From Elainella sp. Prado103 (lineage in GTDB: Bacteria; Cyanobacteriota; Cyanobacteriia; Elainellales; Elainellaceae): a DNA stretch of 64,000 nt. This document shows positions 46,219-54,365 of the stretch, in pieces. Below the pieces are notes generated by a model. That model was not told the origin of the DNA. It saw only the letters and a list, made by a program, of their open reading frames with translations, and did no database searches. Numbering within the stretch: position 1 is the first letter of the stretch; every line of letters starts with the position of its first letter. The DNA lies in NCBI GenBank assembly GCA_025454395.1, contig JALOOM010000051.1:1-64000 (forward strand), read 5' to 3'. The position numbers and the translations under genes are program-made.

Positions 46219-46530
46219 CATGATTATTGAGCATGGCATTTGGACAGGGAGGTTAAGCTCTGCAACTGCAGGCTGAAATTGCAGACCGTATCCAGTCAAA
46301 AAATCCAGACTTGCCCCCTCAAAACGTTGACATTTTATAGATCAATTCTTCAAAATAGTAAGTTGGCATTATCTTGCTCGGATCAGGTCAATTCTGCCAA
46401 AAGCTGAGGATAGTTTGATGCACTTCTGATTTCAGGTATTTCGGTTGATTCACTGTAATCATTCGATCCCTAAATCATTAGGCTTCTGACAAACTCAATC
46501 CAGCTACCTGTACGGCATCTAGGAACACTC
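46219..46530. other. Leader region before rplU
   Basis: No gene is seen in 312 bp. It probably holds the promoter and leader of rplU-rpmA. Confidence 0.45.
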
Positions 46531-46911
46531 ATGACTTACGCAATCATTGAGACTGGTGGTAAACAACTCCGAGTTGAGCCCGGTCGTTTTTATGACGTAG
46601 ATCGGCTCGCTGTTGATGAAGAAGGCAGTGTGGTGATCGATCGCGTCCTTTTTGTAGACAACGAAGGTGACATCTCGATTGGGCAACCGATCGTTGAGGG
46701 CGCAACCGTTGAAGGAACCGTATTACGGCATTTGCGCGGTCGGAAAATCATCGTTTATAAGATGCGACCGAAGAAGAAAACTCGCAAAAAGCAAGGGCAC
46801 CGTCAAGAGCTAACGCGAGTCATGATCGACTCCATTAACCTGAACGGGAAAGCAATTACAGGTGCAAGCGCTAAGGTAGAGGCAGAAACGGCTGAATCCG
46901 CAGACAGCTAG
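46531..46911 (+). CDS. rplU: 50S ribosomal protein L21
   Basis: The 126-aa product ([20 protein letters not shown]...[23 protein letters not shown]) is a canonical bL21 with a C-terminal tail of about 20 extra residues ([15 protein letters not shown]). It binds 23S rRNA in the large subunit. rpmA (L27) lies downstream, the usual order. The start is ATG 46531. Confidence 0.97.
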   Translation: MTYAIIETGGKQLRVEPGRFYDVDRLAVDEEGSVVIDRVLFVDNEGDISIGQPIVEGATVEGTVLRHLRGRKIIVYKMRPKKKTRKKQGHRQELTRVMIDSINLNGKAITGASAKVEAETAESADS

Positions 46912-46972
46912 AAGGCAGCTCCCGGTTGGCAAGATTCGGTAAGTCAAACGATTTGCCACCCGTTTGCTAACG

Positions 46973-46994
46973 GTTTGTCATCAGTTTGTCATCA
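46973..46994. repeat. 11-bp tandem duplication between rplU and rpmA
   Basis: The unit gtttgtcatca occurs twice, exactly, in the rplU-rpmA spacer. Confidence 0.9.
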
Positions 46995-47051
46995 GTCAAC
47001 ACCGCTGATTTTTATCGATTCAGTTCATCCATCAACATTCATGAGGTTGCT

Positions 47052-47318
47052 ATGGCTCATAAGAAAGGAACAGGCAGTACCCGCAACGGTAGAGATTCAA
47101 ATGCTCAGCGCTTAGGCGTGAAGCGGTATGGTGGACAAACGGTGAAAGCAGGAAATATTCTCGTGCGTCAGCGCGGCACTAAAATCCATCCGGGTGTTAA
47201 CGTGGGGCGGGGTTGTGATGATACTCTGTTTGCGTTAGTGGATGGCGTAGTAACCTTTGAGCGCAAAGGCAAAGATCGCAAGAAGGTGAGCGTTTATCCA
47301 GCTACCGCTACTGCATAA
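47052..47318 (+). CDS. rpmA: 50S ribosomal protein L27
   Basis: The 88-aa protein [28 protein letters not shown] is a canonical bL27; its N-terminal tail reaches the peptidyl-transferase centre. ATG 47052 is chosen because GAGG lies about 5 nt upstream and it matches the family start. An upstream frame to 46986 is spurious. It shares an operon with rplU, with a terminator at 47446-47471. Confidence 0.97.
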   Translation: MAHKKGTGSTRNGRDSNAQRLGVKRYGGQTVKAGNILVRQRGTKIHPGVNVGRGCDDTLFALVDGVVTFERKGKDRKKVSVYPATATA

Positions 47319-47322
47319 CTAG

Positions 47323-47357
47323 GGCGATCGGCAGAGGCGATCGGCAGAGGCGATCGG
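47323..47357. repeat. 13-bp tandem repeat, 2.7 copies
   Basis: The unit ggcgatcggcaga, containing the HIP1-like core CGATCG, is repeated just after rpmA. Confidence 0.9.
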
Positions 47358-47445
47358 AGAACTTCAATTCTCAAACATCGGCAGTTCTCACCAATTATCT
47401 GGACGAGAGAGCCATTAGAGAGAACCTATCAGAACATGAAATCAG

Positions 47446-47471
47446 GTCTAGGGTGTTCCCTGGACTTTTTT
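47446..47471 (+). terminator. Strong intrinsic terminator after rplU-rpmA
   Basis: GTCTAGGG pairs with CCCTGGAC (one T-G) around the loop TGTT, followed at once by six T. Confidence 0.88.
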
Positions 47472-47519
47472 ATTGCTTCACATGGCATTTCAGAAAAAAC
47501 GATATCTCAGCAGATGCCA

Positions 47520-48623
47520 TTAGTTAGACTTAAAGTGATTGCGAAGCGTATTTTCAAATGCATCATTGGCGATCGCATGATGAGATGTGGATTTCAAAAA
47601 CTCATCTAAGTCGGTAAAGGAGCCAGCATAGGTGACAGTGGGCACATCAAACCCCTTCAAGACAACCGTATGCTGCTTAAATAAAGGCAGTTTTAGCCCA
47701 GCCGCTTCTAAATACTGATAAGTTGCTTCACCAAAAGCGATATCGACTCCAATTTGTTTCGTCGAAGATTCCAATCGAAACGCCGCATTGACCGTATCTC
47801 CTAGCGCAGTATAGTCGGGACGATCGCCGGTGCCCGTATTTCCGACCATGGCATACCCGGTGTTTAAGCCTGCCCCAATCCGCAAAGGGAAAGGGAGAGG
47901 ATAATGCTCATGCAGTTGGCTCGTCATTTTTTGTAAGGCGCTGAGAGCATGGGTAATGCGGATCAACTCCTCCGGTGAAACCTGTTGGGCTCCATGGATC
48001 CAGACGGCCATCACGGCATCCCCGATATATTTATCGACCCAACTGCCATACTCACGGATGATATTTCCGGCATGACGAAACCAGGTGCCGATCACTTCCG
48101 AGAGGGTATTCTCATCGATCTGGCGCGTCATGCCAGTGAAATTTCGAATGTCTACCACTAACACGGAAATCAACCGTCGCACATGCAGAGTGGCAGTCGC
48201 GGTAAATTCCTGAGAATCGACACTGCCAGTTGGCTCCGGCAAAACCTCCACTTCTGGGGCATAAAACTCCAGCTCGGTTTGCCCAAAGGTGAGTCGATCG
48301 CCCGTTTGCAACGTGACCGGCACACTCACCCGTCGTCCATTCACAAACGAGCCATTGCGGCTGCCCATATCGATCAGATAAAACTCACCCGTCTCAATCC
48401 GCTGGAGCATGGCATGATTTCGGGAAATCCAGCGATCGGGTAGGACAAAGTTGTTGTCATCCCCTCGCCCAAACGTCCAGCAGTTGCTGCCAATCAGCGA
48501 AAGGTATCGACTACCTGATTCGGTGCGTAGGATTAAGTGAGGAGCAGGTTGTGTTGTCACCACAGGCTTTGAACCCATTGCATTGCTCTTGAAATGCACC
48601 CCAGCGCCAGGATCCGCGAGCAT
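47520..48623 (-). CDS. FHA-domain adenylate cyclase (class III)
   Basis: The 367-aa protein has an FHA domain (about 40-115; WTFGRGDDNNFVLPDRWISRNHAML with the conserved SRNH, then GSRNGSFVNG). A class III cyclase domain (about 155-320) follows. Metal-binding aspartates sit in LVVDIRNFTGMTR and YIGDAVMAVW, the adenine-specific K-D pair in DKYIGD and RPDYTALGD, and the transition-state residues in DTVNAAFRLES. It should make cAMP in response to phospho-threonine binding. The start ATG 48623 is supported by AGAAG about 4 nt upstream. Confidence 0.92.
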   Translation of the reverse strand: MLADPGAGVHFKSNAMGSKPVVTTQPAPHLILRTESGSRYLSLIGSNCWTFGRGDDNNFVLPDRWISRNHAMLQRIETGEFYLIDMGSRNGSFVNGRRVSVPVTLQTGDRLTFGQTELEFYAPEVEVLPEPTGSVDSQEFTATATLHVRRLISVLVVDIRNFTGMTRQIDENTLSEVIGTWFRHAGNIIREYGSWVDKYIGDAVMAVWIHGAQQVSPEELIRITHALSALQKMTSQLHEHYPLPFPLRIGAGLNTGYAMVGNTGTGDRPDYTALGDTVNAAFRLESSTKQIGVDIAFGEATYQYLEAAGLKLPLFKQHTVVLKGFDVPTVTYAGSFTDLDEFLKSTSHHAIANDAFENTLRNHFKSN

Positions 48624-48870
48624 GCGCTTCTGAAAAATTATAGAAAGCCTTCGCTCCGGATGAACTCCGAATTATTCATTAAATTTGACGATTCTAGCCT
48701 GTCTGATCTCAACAGAACCTTGCAAATACGGAGAGATCCGTAAATACACGGTATGAATTACAAGCCACTGACTTGGCATTGAATGATCATCGGCGTTGAC
48801 TTGGCCTTGGCATTGGATCGGCATTGGCAACGATGCAGTTGATCGGAAACCTTCCCAATCATAGCCTTAC

Positions 48871-49647
48871 TCAAACCACCGCCGCACCTAACCAAAATAA
48901 TCCGTCCACCAGCAGGGTGCTGAGTACTGCCCCCCCAAAGGCCCACCAGTGCAGTTGGGGCAGGCGAAGTGGCAAACAACCCACTCCCAGCAGCAACACA
49001 ATCAGCCCGATCGCACAGTTGATCCCCCAGGGAGTCTGCACCTGCTCAACGGCTGATCGCAAAATGGTCGTAGCCAGACTCGGTTCTATCATGAGCTGTC
49101 GCCAGTGCGGAATTAACCCGACCAAATAGAAGTAGAGATCGGTCACAGCAGTGCCTAAAAGCGAACCGAGATAAAACCAGTTGCCGATCTGATGTTTACC
49201 CCGCCAAAGCCCCCAACAGGCAAAAGGGAGACCGATCGCCTCAACAGGTAGATGAATCAGGGGTTCCCAGCGCAACCAACCCCAGTACAGTGAGCCAGCC
49301 AACCAAGTCCAACTAAACCCCATCAGGAGATCGCCCCAAATGAACCATTGAGCCTGCTTGCGAAGGCGAAGGCTCAGAGCCAGCCAGCCGAGAGTTGCCA
49401 ACAGACTGATCCAAGGGAATAGCCGCACCAAGGGGGCTTGAATAAAAACTGGAACCGAAACCAGAAAAGCGGCAGCAGCTAACATGCGGCCGTTCAGCCA
49501 GCGCCCATTGAGCCACGATCGATCTGTCTCAAGGTCGATTGCCGGATTTAGATAAAAAGGTTTGGGTGGAGAGTAGGAAGACAAAATCGTTTTAAGAATC
49601 GGTTCACCTTTTTTAACATAGCATAGGTTTATCCCCCTGGGGGGCAT
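48871..49647 (-). CDS. Integral membrane protein, DUF3120-like
   Basis: The 258-aa protein is strongly hydrophobic with about six helices from residue 54 on (MLAAAAFLVSVPVFIQAPLV; ISLLATLGWLALSLRL; GVGCLPLRLPQLHWW). Size, cyanobacterial look and the SWTWLAGSLYWGWLRWEPL segment suggest the DUF3120 family, which I give from memory and hold loosely. The start is uncertain: ATG 49647 lies within a CCCCC-GGGGG hairpin. Its role is unknown. Confidence 0.55.
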   Translation of the reverse strand: MPPRGINLCYVKKGEPILKTILSSYSPPKPFYLNPAIDLETDRSWLNGRWLNGRMLAAAAFLVSVPVFIQAPLVRLFPWISLLATLGWLALSLRLRKQAQWFIWGDLLMGFSWTWLAGSLYWGWLRWEPLIHLPVEAIGLPFACWGLWRGKHQIGNWFYLGSLLGTAVTDLYFYLVGLIPHWRQLMIEPSLATTILRSAVEQVQTPWGINCAIGLIVLLLGVGCLPLRLPQLHWWAFGGAVLSTLLVDGLFWLGAAVV

Positions 49648-49849
49648 TCAAACAATGTTCATACTAGGAAAAAATTGATGGGTTCGTTTGCGGTAAATTT
49701 AATGAAATTTCTTTGAAGAAACTGAAGCAGTCACAGAGACTTCAATGCTCTCTGCGTAAGCTAGATCAACGCATGGCCAACTCCAATCGATCCGGCAACC
49801 GCTCGGCGATCAGTTCGGCACAACCCTACCGCAACAATCAGGTGAGACG

Positions 49850-50674
49850 GTGAATTTAATTCAGGATTTATTTCGAGCGATCGTTCTAGGCTTGGTGCAG
49901 GGAATTACGGAGTTTTTGCCGATCAGCAGCACTGCCCATCTGTTAGTTTTTACCAAACTGCTGGGATGGACAACCGTAGGCGAAAAGTACTTTGTTGATG
50001 CGATTCAATTTGGTAGTGTGATTGCAGTCGTCCTGTACTTTTGGACTGACATCTGGCAACTGCTGCGGGGAGGATGGATCGCCATTCGTCAACGCGATTG
50101 GCAGCGGGAAGAGTTCAAGATTCTGCTGGGGATTGGGATCGGCACGGTGCCTGCCCTCGTCGGTGGATTTTTGTTGCGGGATGTTTTGCCGGAAAGCGTT
50201 TGGGTGATTGGCATCATGTCGATCGTGATGGCCCTGTTGCTCGGTTTGGCAGAAAATCTGGGAAATCGCAAGCGAGGATTTGACCAACTCCAGGTATCGG
50301 ATGGCATTCTGGTCGGGCTGGGGCAAATGATCGCTCTTTTTCCAGGCGCGTCTCGATCGGGCTCTACCCTCACCGCAGGCTTGTTTTTAGGACTGGAGCG
50401 GCAAACAGCAGCTCGCTTCTCCTTCCTGTTAGGCATCCCCACCCTAACGATCGCCACCTTGTACCAATCCGGCAAAGCCCTAGGCAATGTCGATGGCATT
50501 CTCGTCTTGCTGGCTGGCATCCTGTCCACCTTCATTTTTTCCTATCTGTCGATCGCCTGGCTCCTCCGCTATCTCCAAAATCGCAACACCTGGATTTTTG
50601 TCTGGTATCGGCTGGGATTCGGCACACTTTTGCTGCTGAGCCTAGTTCTCGGAGGCTGGCAAGCTGGGACATAG
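49850..50674 (+). CDS. uppP: Undecaprenyl-diphosphate phosphatase
   Basis: The 274-aa membrane protein carries both UppP (BacA-type) signatures: GLVQGITEFLPISSTAHLLV near residue 15 with the catalytic QxxxE element, and FPGASRSGSTLTAGLFLGLERQTAARFSFLLGIP near 165. It recycles the lipid carrier for peptidoglycan and other glycans by removing a phosphate from C55-PP at the membrane. The start is GTG 49850 with AGGTGAG a few bases upstream. It is single, without an obvious partner. Confidence 0.95.
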   Translation: MNLIQDLFRAIVLGLVQGITEFLPISSTAHLLVFTKLLGWTTVGEKYFVDAIQFGSVIAVVLYFWTDIWQLLRGGWIAIRQRDWQREEFKILLGIGIGTVPALVGGFLLRDVLPESVWVIGIMSIVMALLLGLAENLGNRKRGFDQLQVSDGILVGLGQMIALFPGASRSGSTLTAGLFLGLERQTAARFSFLLGIPTLTIATLYQSGKALGNVDGILVLLAGILSTFIFSYLSIAWLLRYLQNRNTWIFVWYRLGFGTLLLLSLVLGGWQAGT

Positions 50675-50703
50675 GCTGAGGTTGGGTTCGAGGTTAGGCT
50701 CGA

Positions 50704-50745
50704 AGTTCTGATCAAGCAGTTCTGATCAAGCAGTTCTGATCAGGC
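50704..50745. repeat. 14-bp tandem repeat, 3 copies
   Basis: agttctgatcaagc is repeated twice, followed by agttctgatcaggc, between two convergent genes. Confidence 0.95.
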
Positions 50746-50778
50746 GGTATATTGGATAGAACCAAATCCCAAATCCCA

Positions 50779-52152
50779 TCAAAAGTCGCGGTTGCGCCGG
50801 GAAGTCTGTTCAGCCTGATGCATTTCATCTACGAGCTGTTGGCTACGCCGCAGATAAATGACAAACAGCAAAATCGTGAAGCCGACAATGATCAGCCCGG
50901 TCAACCCACCGGCAAAAGTGTTATACAACCCATGCAGCGTGGCAGAAATCAAAATACCAATAAAAACGATCGCCCCTCGTCGCGAGGGATTGATCACCGC
51001 TAGCCCAATAAAGTAACCCACAATACCCGCTAGCATGGCGTGGAACAGCGGCAGTGAAACAAATCGAATTGTGTTCGCAGCCATATAAGAACTCAGATCC
51101 AACTGCCCTCTGGAAAGCCCAGCCGCGTAGCGAAACGAGTAGGCGACCCCTTCGGCAATGGCAAACCCCAGTCCCGACATCGCACCATAGAAAGCTCCTG
51201 AGAGCGGGTCAGCCAACTTGCGAGGACGGGCTAACAGAAAATAAATCGGCAGGGCTTTGCAAATTTCCTCAAGCACCCCAACCCCAAGAATAAATCCTAC
51301 CAAGCGAAATAGGGGGCCGGCATTAATAGCGTGATAGAGCGTGCGAAACGGCGGCACTTGCTGAAAGAACAGTAACAGCGGAATCCCGATTACCGTCGTA
51401 AATAGAATGCATTTGAGGGTGTTGCGCCAGGAGAACTGAACCGGTTGAATCAAGTTATAGAGCACCACTCCCCAGATCGAAGCAGAATAGATACCAATCA
51501 ACCAGGCGATCTGGTCAAGGCTGGCTTGGCGCGAGAGTAAATTGATCACCAGTGGAAAGAGCCCCAGAAAAAGCAGCAGCCGCACCACATTGCTGCGGTA
51601 GAGATCCGCACTAAAAACTTCTCGATAGGGAAAAATAGAGTCCAGTTGAAAGGTGCGCAACGAAGCCAGAAAATCCTGACTGTCGGTTTTCAGCTTGACG
51701 ATCGCAGTACTGGTACTACTCTGTCCGGTACCTTTCACACTATTGCTTTTCACGCCATTACTTTTCACACCATTGCTTTTCAGCCCCATACTTTTGATCA
51801 AACTCCCCTTAGGCACTAGACTGCCTTTGGCAGGAGTTCCCAGCGCTATGACATCGCCGTGACGCAGATCTAGTTCTTGTGACCAATCCGGCACCGCTTC
51901 ACTCATTCGCTGACTGTAGATTTTGATGGTGAGAATCGTATGCAGTTCTAACGGATCGATTTGCTGCTGTATCAGTTGCACGAAGGCTTTTTGATCCAGA
52001 GGGCGATCGGAAGCCAGCAAAATCTTGAGACATTGGTCGCGTAAAAGCACTTTGACCGTAATGCCCCTTGGGTTGAGATTCCGGTTCAACAATCGACTAA
52101 TCGCGATCGGATCTCCCTGCTTGGCCAACTTCAAAACATCACTTTGCACCAT
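50779..52152 (-). CDS. PrsW-like intramembrane protease with cyanobacterial N-terminal module
   Basis: The 457-aa protein has an N-terminal module (about 1-100; VLKLAKQGDPIAISRLLNRNLNPRG) that resembles the start of the CapA-like protein at 18206. A short repeat linker follows, then about eight helices with the PrsW motifs: GVLEEICKALPIYFL (EExxK), GFAIAEGVAYSF (ExxxY) and two His motifs, PLFHAMLAGIVGYFIG and ISATLHGLYNT. PrsW-type proteases cleave membrane-bound targets. The linker is built of four 15-bp in-frame units. ATG 52152 is preferred to a TTG at 52176. Confidence 0.85.
   Translation of the reverse strand: MVQSDVLKLAKQGDPIAISRLLNRNLNPRGITVKVLLRDQCLKILLASDRPLDQKAFVQLIQQQIDPLELHTILTIKIYSQRMSEAVPDWSQELDLRHGDVIALGTPAKGSLVPKGSLIKSMGLKSNGVKSNGVKSNSVKGTGQSSTSTAIVKLKTDSQDFLASLRTFQLDSIFPYREVFSADLYRSNVVRLLLFLGLFPLVINLLSRQASLDQIAWLIGIYSASIWGVVLYNLIQPVQFSWRNTLKCILFTTVIGIPLLLFFQQVPPFRTLYHAINAGPLFRLVGFILGVGVLEEICKALPIYFLLARPRKLADPLSGAFYGAMSGLGFAIAEGVAYSFRYAAGLSRGQLDLSSYMAANTIRFVSLPLFHAMLAGIVGYFIGLAVINPSRRGAIVFIGILISATLHGLYNTFAGGLTGLIIVGFTILLFVIYLRRSQQLVDEMHQAEQTSRRNRDF
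51736..51795. repeat. 15-bp in-frame tandem repeat, 4 diverged copies
   Basis: Four 15-bp units encode GVKSN-like repeats in the PrsW-like protein linker. The length is a multiple of three. Confidence 0.85.
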
Positions 52153-52174
52153 GACCAGCGATCGACCTCGCTGC

Positions 52175-52204
52175 AACTTGTTGAACTTGTTGAACTTGTT
52201 GAAC
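52175..52204. repeat. 9-bp tandem repeat, 3.3 copies
   Basis: The unit aacttgttg is repeated. Confidence 0.95.
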
Positions 52205-52244
52205 TAATCGATCCGCCACAAAGCCCATCCAACTTCGCGACCTC

Positions 52245-52280
52245 GTCTGGGTGCTGGTCTGGGTGCTGGTCTGGGTGCTG
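52245..52280. repeat. 12-bp tandem repeat, 3 copies
   Basis: The unit gtctgggtgctg is repeated three times exactly. Confidence 0.95.
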
Positions 52281-52593
52281 GATAGTTTCTGCAAAGCTGT
52301 AAAGAATTTGATAGTCACTGGAGTCAATTCAAAAGGCAAGAACTTCGATGGCGTTTTACCTGGCGTTTCTCAATCATATTAATCCAGGCTTGACCGCAAT
52401 CCCGATCTGAAATCCCGATCTGACCGTCAACCCATCGTCAACCCACCGTCAACAATAGGACATAAACGCAATCGGCTAGCAAAAATGGGCTTATCAATCT
52501 CCCAGCCCAGGGTTTGGGGAAGATTTGACCTATTGCAATTTTCACCTTGACAGATCGCCGAAAAATTGAGACACTAATGAATGTCGCAAATTT

Positions 52594-52665
52594 GCGGGTG
52601 TAGCTCAGTGGTAGAGCGCAACCTTGCCAAGGTTGATGTCGTGGGTTCGAATCCCATCACCCGCT
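52594..52665 (+). tRNA. tRNA-Gly (anticodon GCC)
   Basis: A complete cloverleaf is visible: acceptor GCGGGTG/CACCCGC, D stem GCTC/GAGC, anticodon stem CAACC/GGTTG with loop TTGCCAA (anticodon GCC), and T arm GTGGG-TTCGAAT-CCCAT. The discriminator base is T. CCA is not encoded, so it must be added after transcription, consistent with the nucleotidyltransferase gene in the window. Confidence 0.97.
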
Positions 52666-52878
52666 TAGAGGTAGCAGCCAAACAATCTTTGAAATTCAGT
52701 AGGTTTATGTCTTAGTACGCTTGTACTATAGATGTGCAGCATGGATCCAAACCGTTGCAATAGCGATCTGAATTTAGTCTTCTTCCTCAGTGAGAGCCGC
52801 TAGGACTAAATTTTGATCAGGGGTTTGAACTCAGCCCGATTCAGGCGCACTTCGCCAGACCCACTACAGGATTGGATT

Positions 52879-53724
52879 TTACTGGGCATACTGCGCACAG
52901 CGAAGCTCAATCCGATAGAGCAGCCAATAGAGAGCAGCAAACAAGATCAGGGCGGCTGCACCCGTAATTAAAGCACCATTGCCCGTATTCCAAAAAGCAA
53001 GCGCTGTTTCCGCACCTGGTTTAGACAATGTGGTCATCATCGCGACTCTCGCAGCATTGACTCCAAATCCGATCGCGATAGAACCAATCAGAGCAACAAT
53101 CTGACGAGAACGAGCCATCGGGTACAGGGTCAAGCAAATGACCGCAATCCCCAGTAAGTAAGTAATGCTTTGAATCCCCGAACAGCCGTTATGCACCTTC
53201 ATACTGGCATCCGGCAGATACAAAAACACATCCTCTTGCCTCACCTCAAAACCTTTCCAAGAGAGAATTTTGGCAGTGGCATGAGCGGTTAAGAGTGAGA
53301 TATTAATCTGCTTAAGTAGGATATTGGGAACGCCCAAGAAAAACATAATCGCCAGTTCACGACGATATTGCACCAAACCTGAGAAGCCAGAAGCTAAAAG
53401 GGCGATTGCCAAAGCCGAAACAAACGGCAATAACCGCAACTCAGCCTGACTTTCACTCACAATTGCCCCGCTCTGCCAAACGACCCAGACAATTAGCCCG
53501 ATCGCCAACAGGCTCGCAAGCCGATCATGCCGGTAACAGTAGGTTGGGTGGTTTTCCCAAATTAGCGTTAGAGTTGCCAGGAGAAATAGTCCACTCATCC
53601 CCAGCAACGTGAGATCGTTAACCCGCCATACCGTCGCTAAAGACAGGGTAGACAGCCAAGCAATTAACCCAAGCAGCCCATACTGGGGACGTTTCAACAG
53701 GTGAGTCAAGTTGAAGTCAGTCAT
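52879..53724 (-). CDS. Cyanoexosortase-like membrane protease/transpeptidase
   Basis: The 281-aa protein has about eight membrane helices and two of the exosortase catalytic residues: Cys181 in VHNGCSGIQSITYLLG and Arg226 in NAARVAMMT. Exosortases process proteins with PEP-CTERM-like tails during export with exopolysaccharide. The third catalytic position, normally His in a FxYWHxGDG-type motif in cyanoexosortases, reads FWNTGNG, with Asn246. The usual companion accessory gene is not adjacent. It may be inactive or altered; see findings. ATG 53724 is used. Confidence 0.82.
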   Translation of the reverse strand: MTDFNLTHLLKRPQYGLLGLIAWLSTLSLATVWRVNDLTLLGMSGLFLLATLTLIWENHPTYCYRHDRLASLLAIGLIVWVVWQSGAIVSESQAELRLLPFVSALAIALLASGFSGLVQYRRELAIMFFLGVPNILLKQINISLLTAHATAKILSWKGFEVRQEDVFLYLPDASMKVHNGCSGIQSITYLLGIAVICLTLYPMARSRQIVALIGSIAIGFGVNAARVAMMTTLSKPGAETALAFWNTGNGALITGAAALILFAALYWLLYRIELRCAQYAQ

Positions 53725-54365
53725 AACGTCAGGGAAACGGTGCGGTTTAATTCGACGCGGTTTCGTTGGTCAATATAGCGCGATCGGTTTACAGCTCCGT
53801 AGGATGGGGCTTCGAGCCAAGTTCGACACCAGCAGGCAACCAGGTAAAGGATTCAGGGGTCTAGCCTGATTAGCGATGTCACCGGGTCAGGCATATCGTC
53901 GGGCTCTATGAATAGGCTACTGTGAATAGACTACTGTGAATAGACTAGAGATTTGCGTTCCTAATCAAAAACGATGCCACAAGATGCCGTCGATCGCACG
54001 AAACGAGATCGTTCTAGCTGACCTGAGCACGTTTCACCTGAGCTGAAGTTTTACCTCCCTCTCTTCTAAGTAGAAACTCGTAAAAGCGGAGTAAAGTCAG
54101 TCCGAAAAATTGTGTTTTTCCGATAAAGTTCTCTCCCTGTCCAACGCAATCTCCTGGAATTACAGAGTAATCTCGGAGAAGGATTGTTGGATCAAAGATA
54201 AAAGCGAACTGCGTCTGTAGTCTTGCAGGCGCATCGCTCTTCCTTCCAGTGGAACTCCTGAAATCCGTGAAACTAATGATACGCCGTTAGAATCAAGCCG
54301 ACAAACTAACCCTCGGAGCAAGCCATCCGATCGATCATTCCGCTTCTAAAATTAAATCATCGAGT
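53725..54365. other. Divergent intergenic region between cyanoexosortase and CHAT genes
   Basis: No gene is supported in 640 bp. A 14-bp duplication lies at 53917-53944. Promoters for both flanking genes are expected here. Confidence 0.5.
53917..53944. repeat. 14-bp tandem duplication
   Basis: The unit ctactgtgaataga occurs twice, exactly. Confidence 0.95.

Larger units (their letters stand above)
52153..52593. other. Intergenic region with two short tandem arrays
   Basis: No gene is seen in 440 bp. It holds a 9-bp array (52175-52204), a 12-bp array (52245-52280) and further short repeats near 52398-52450. It should include the promoters of the PrsW-like gene and the tRNA gene. Confidence 0.5.
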
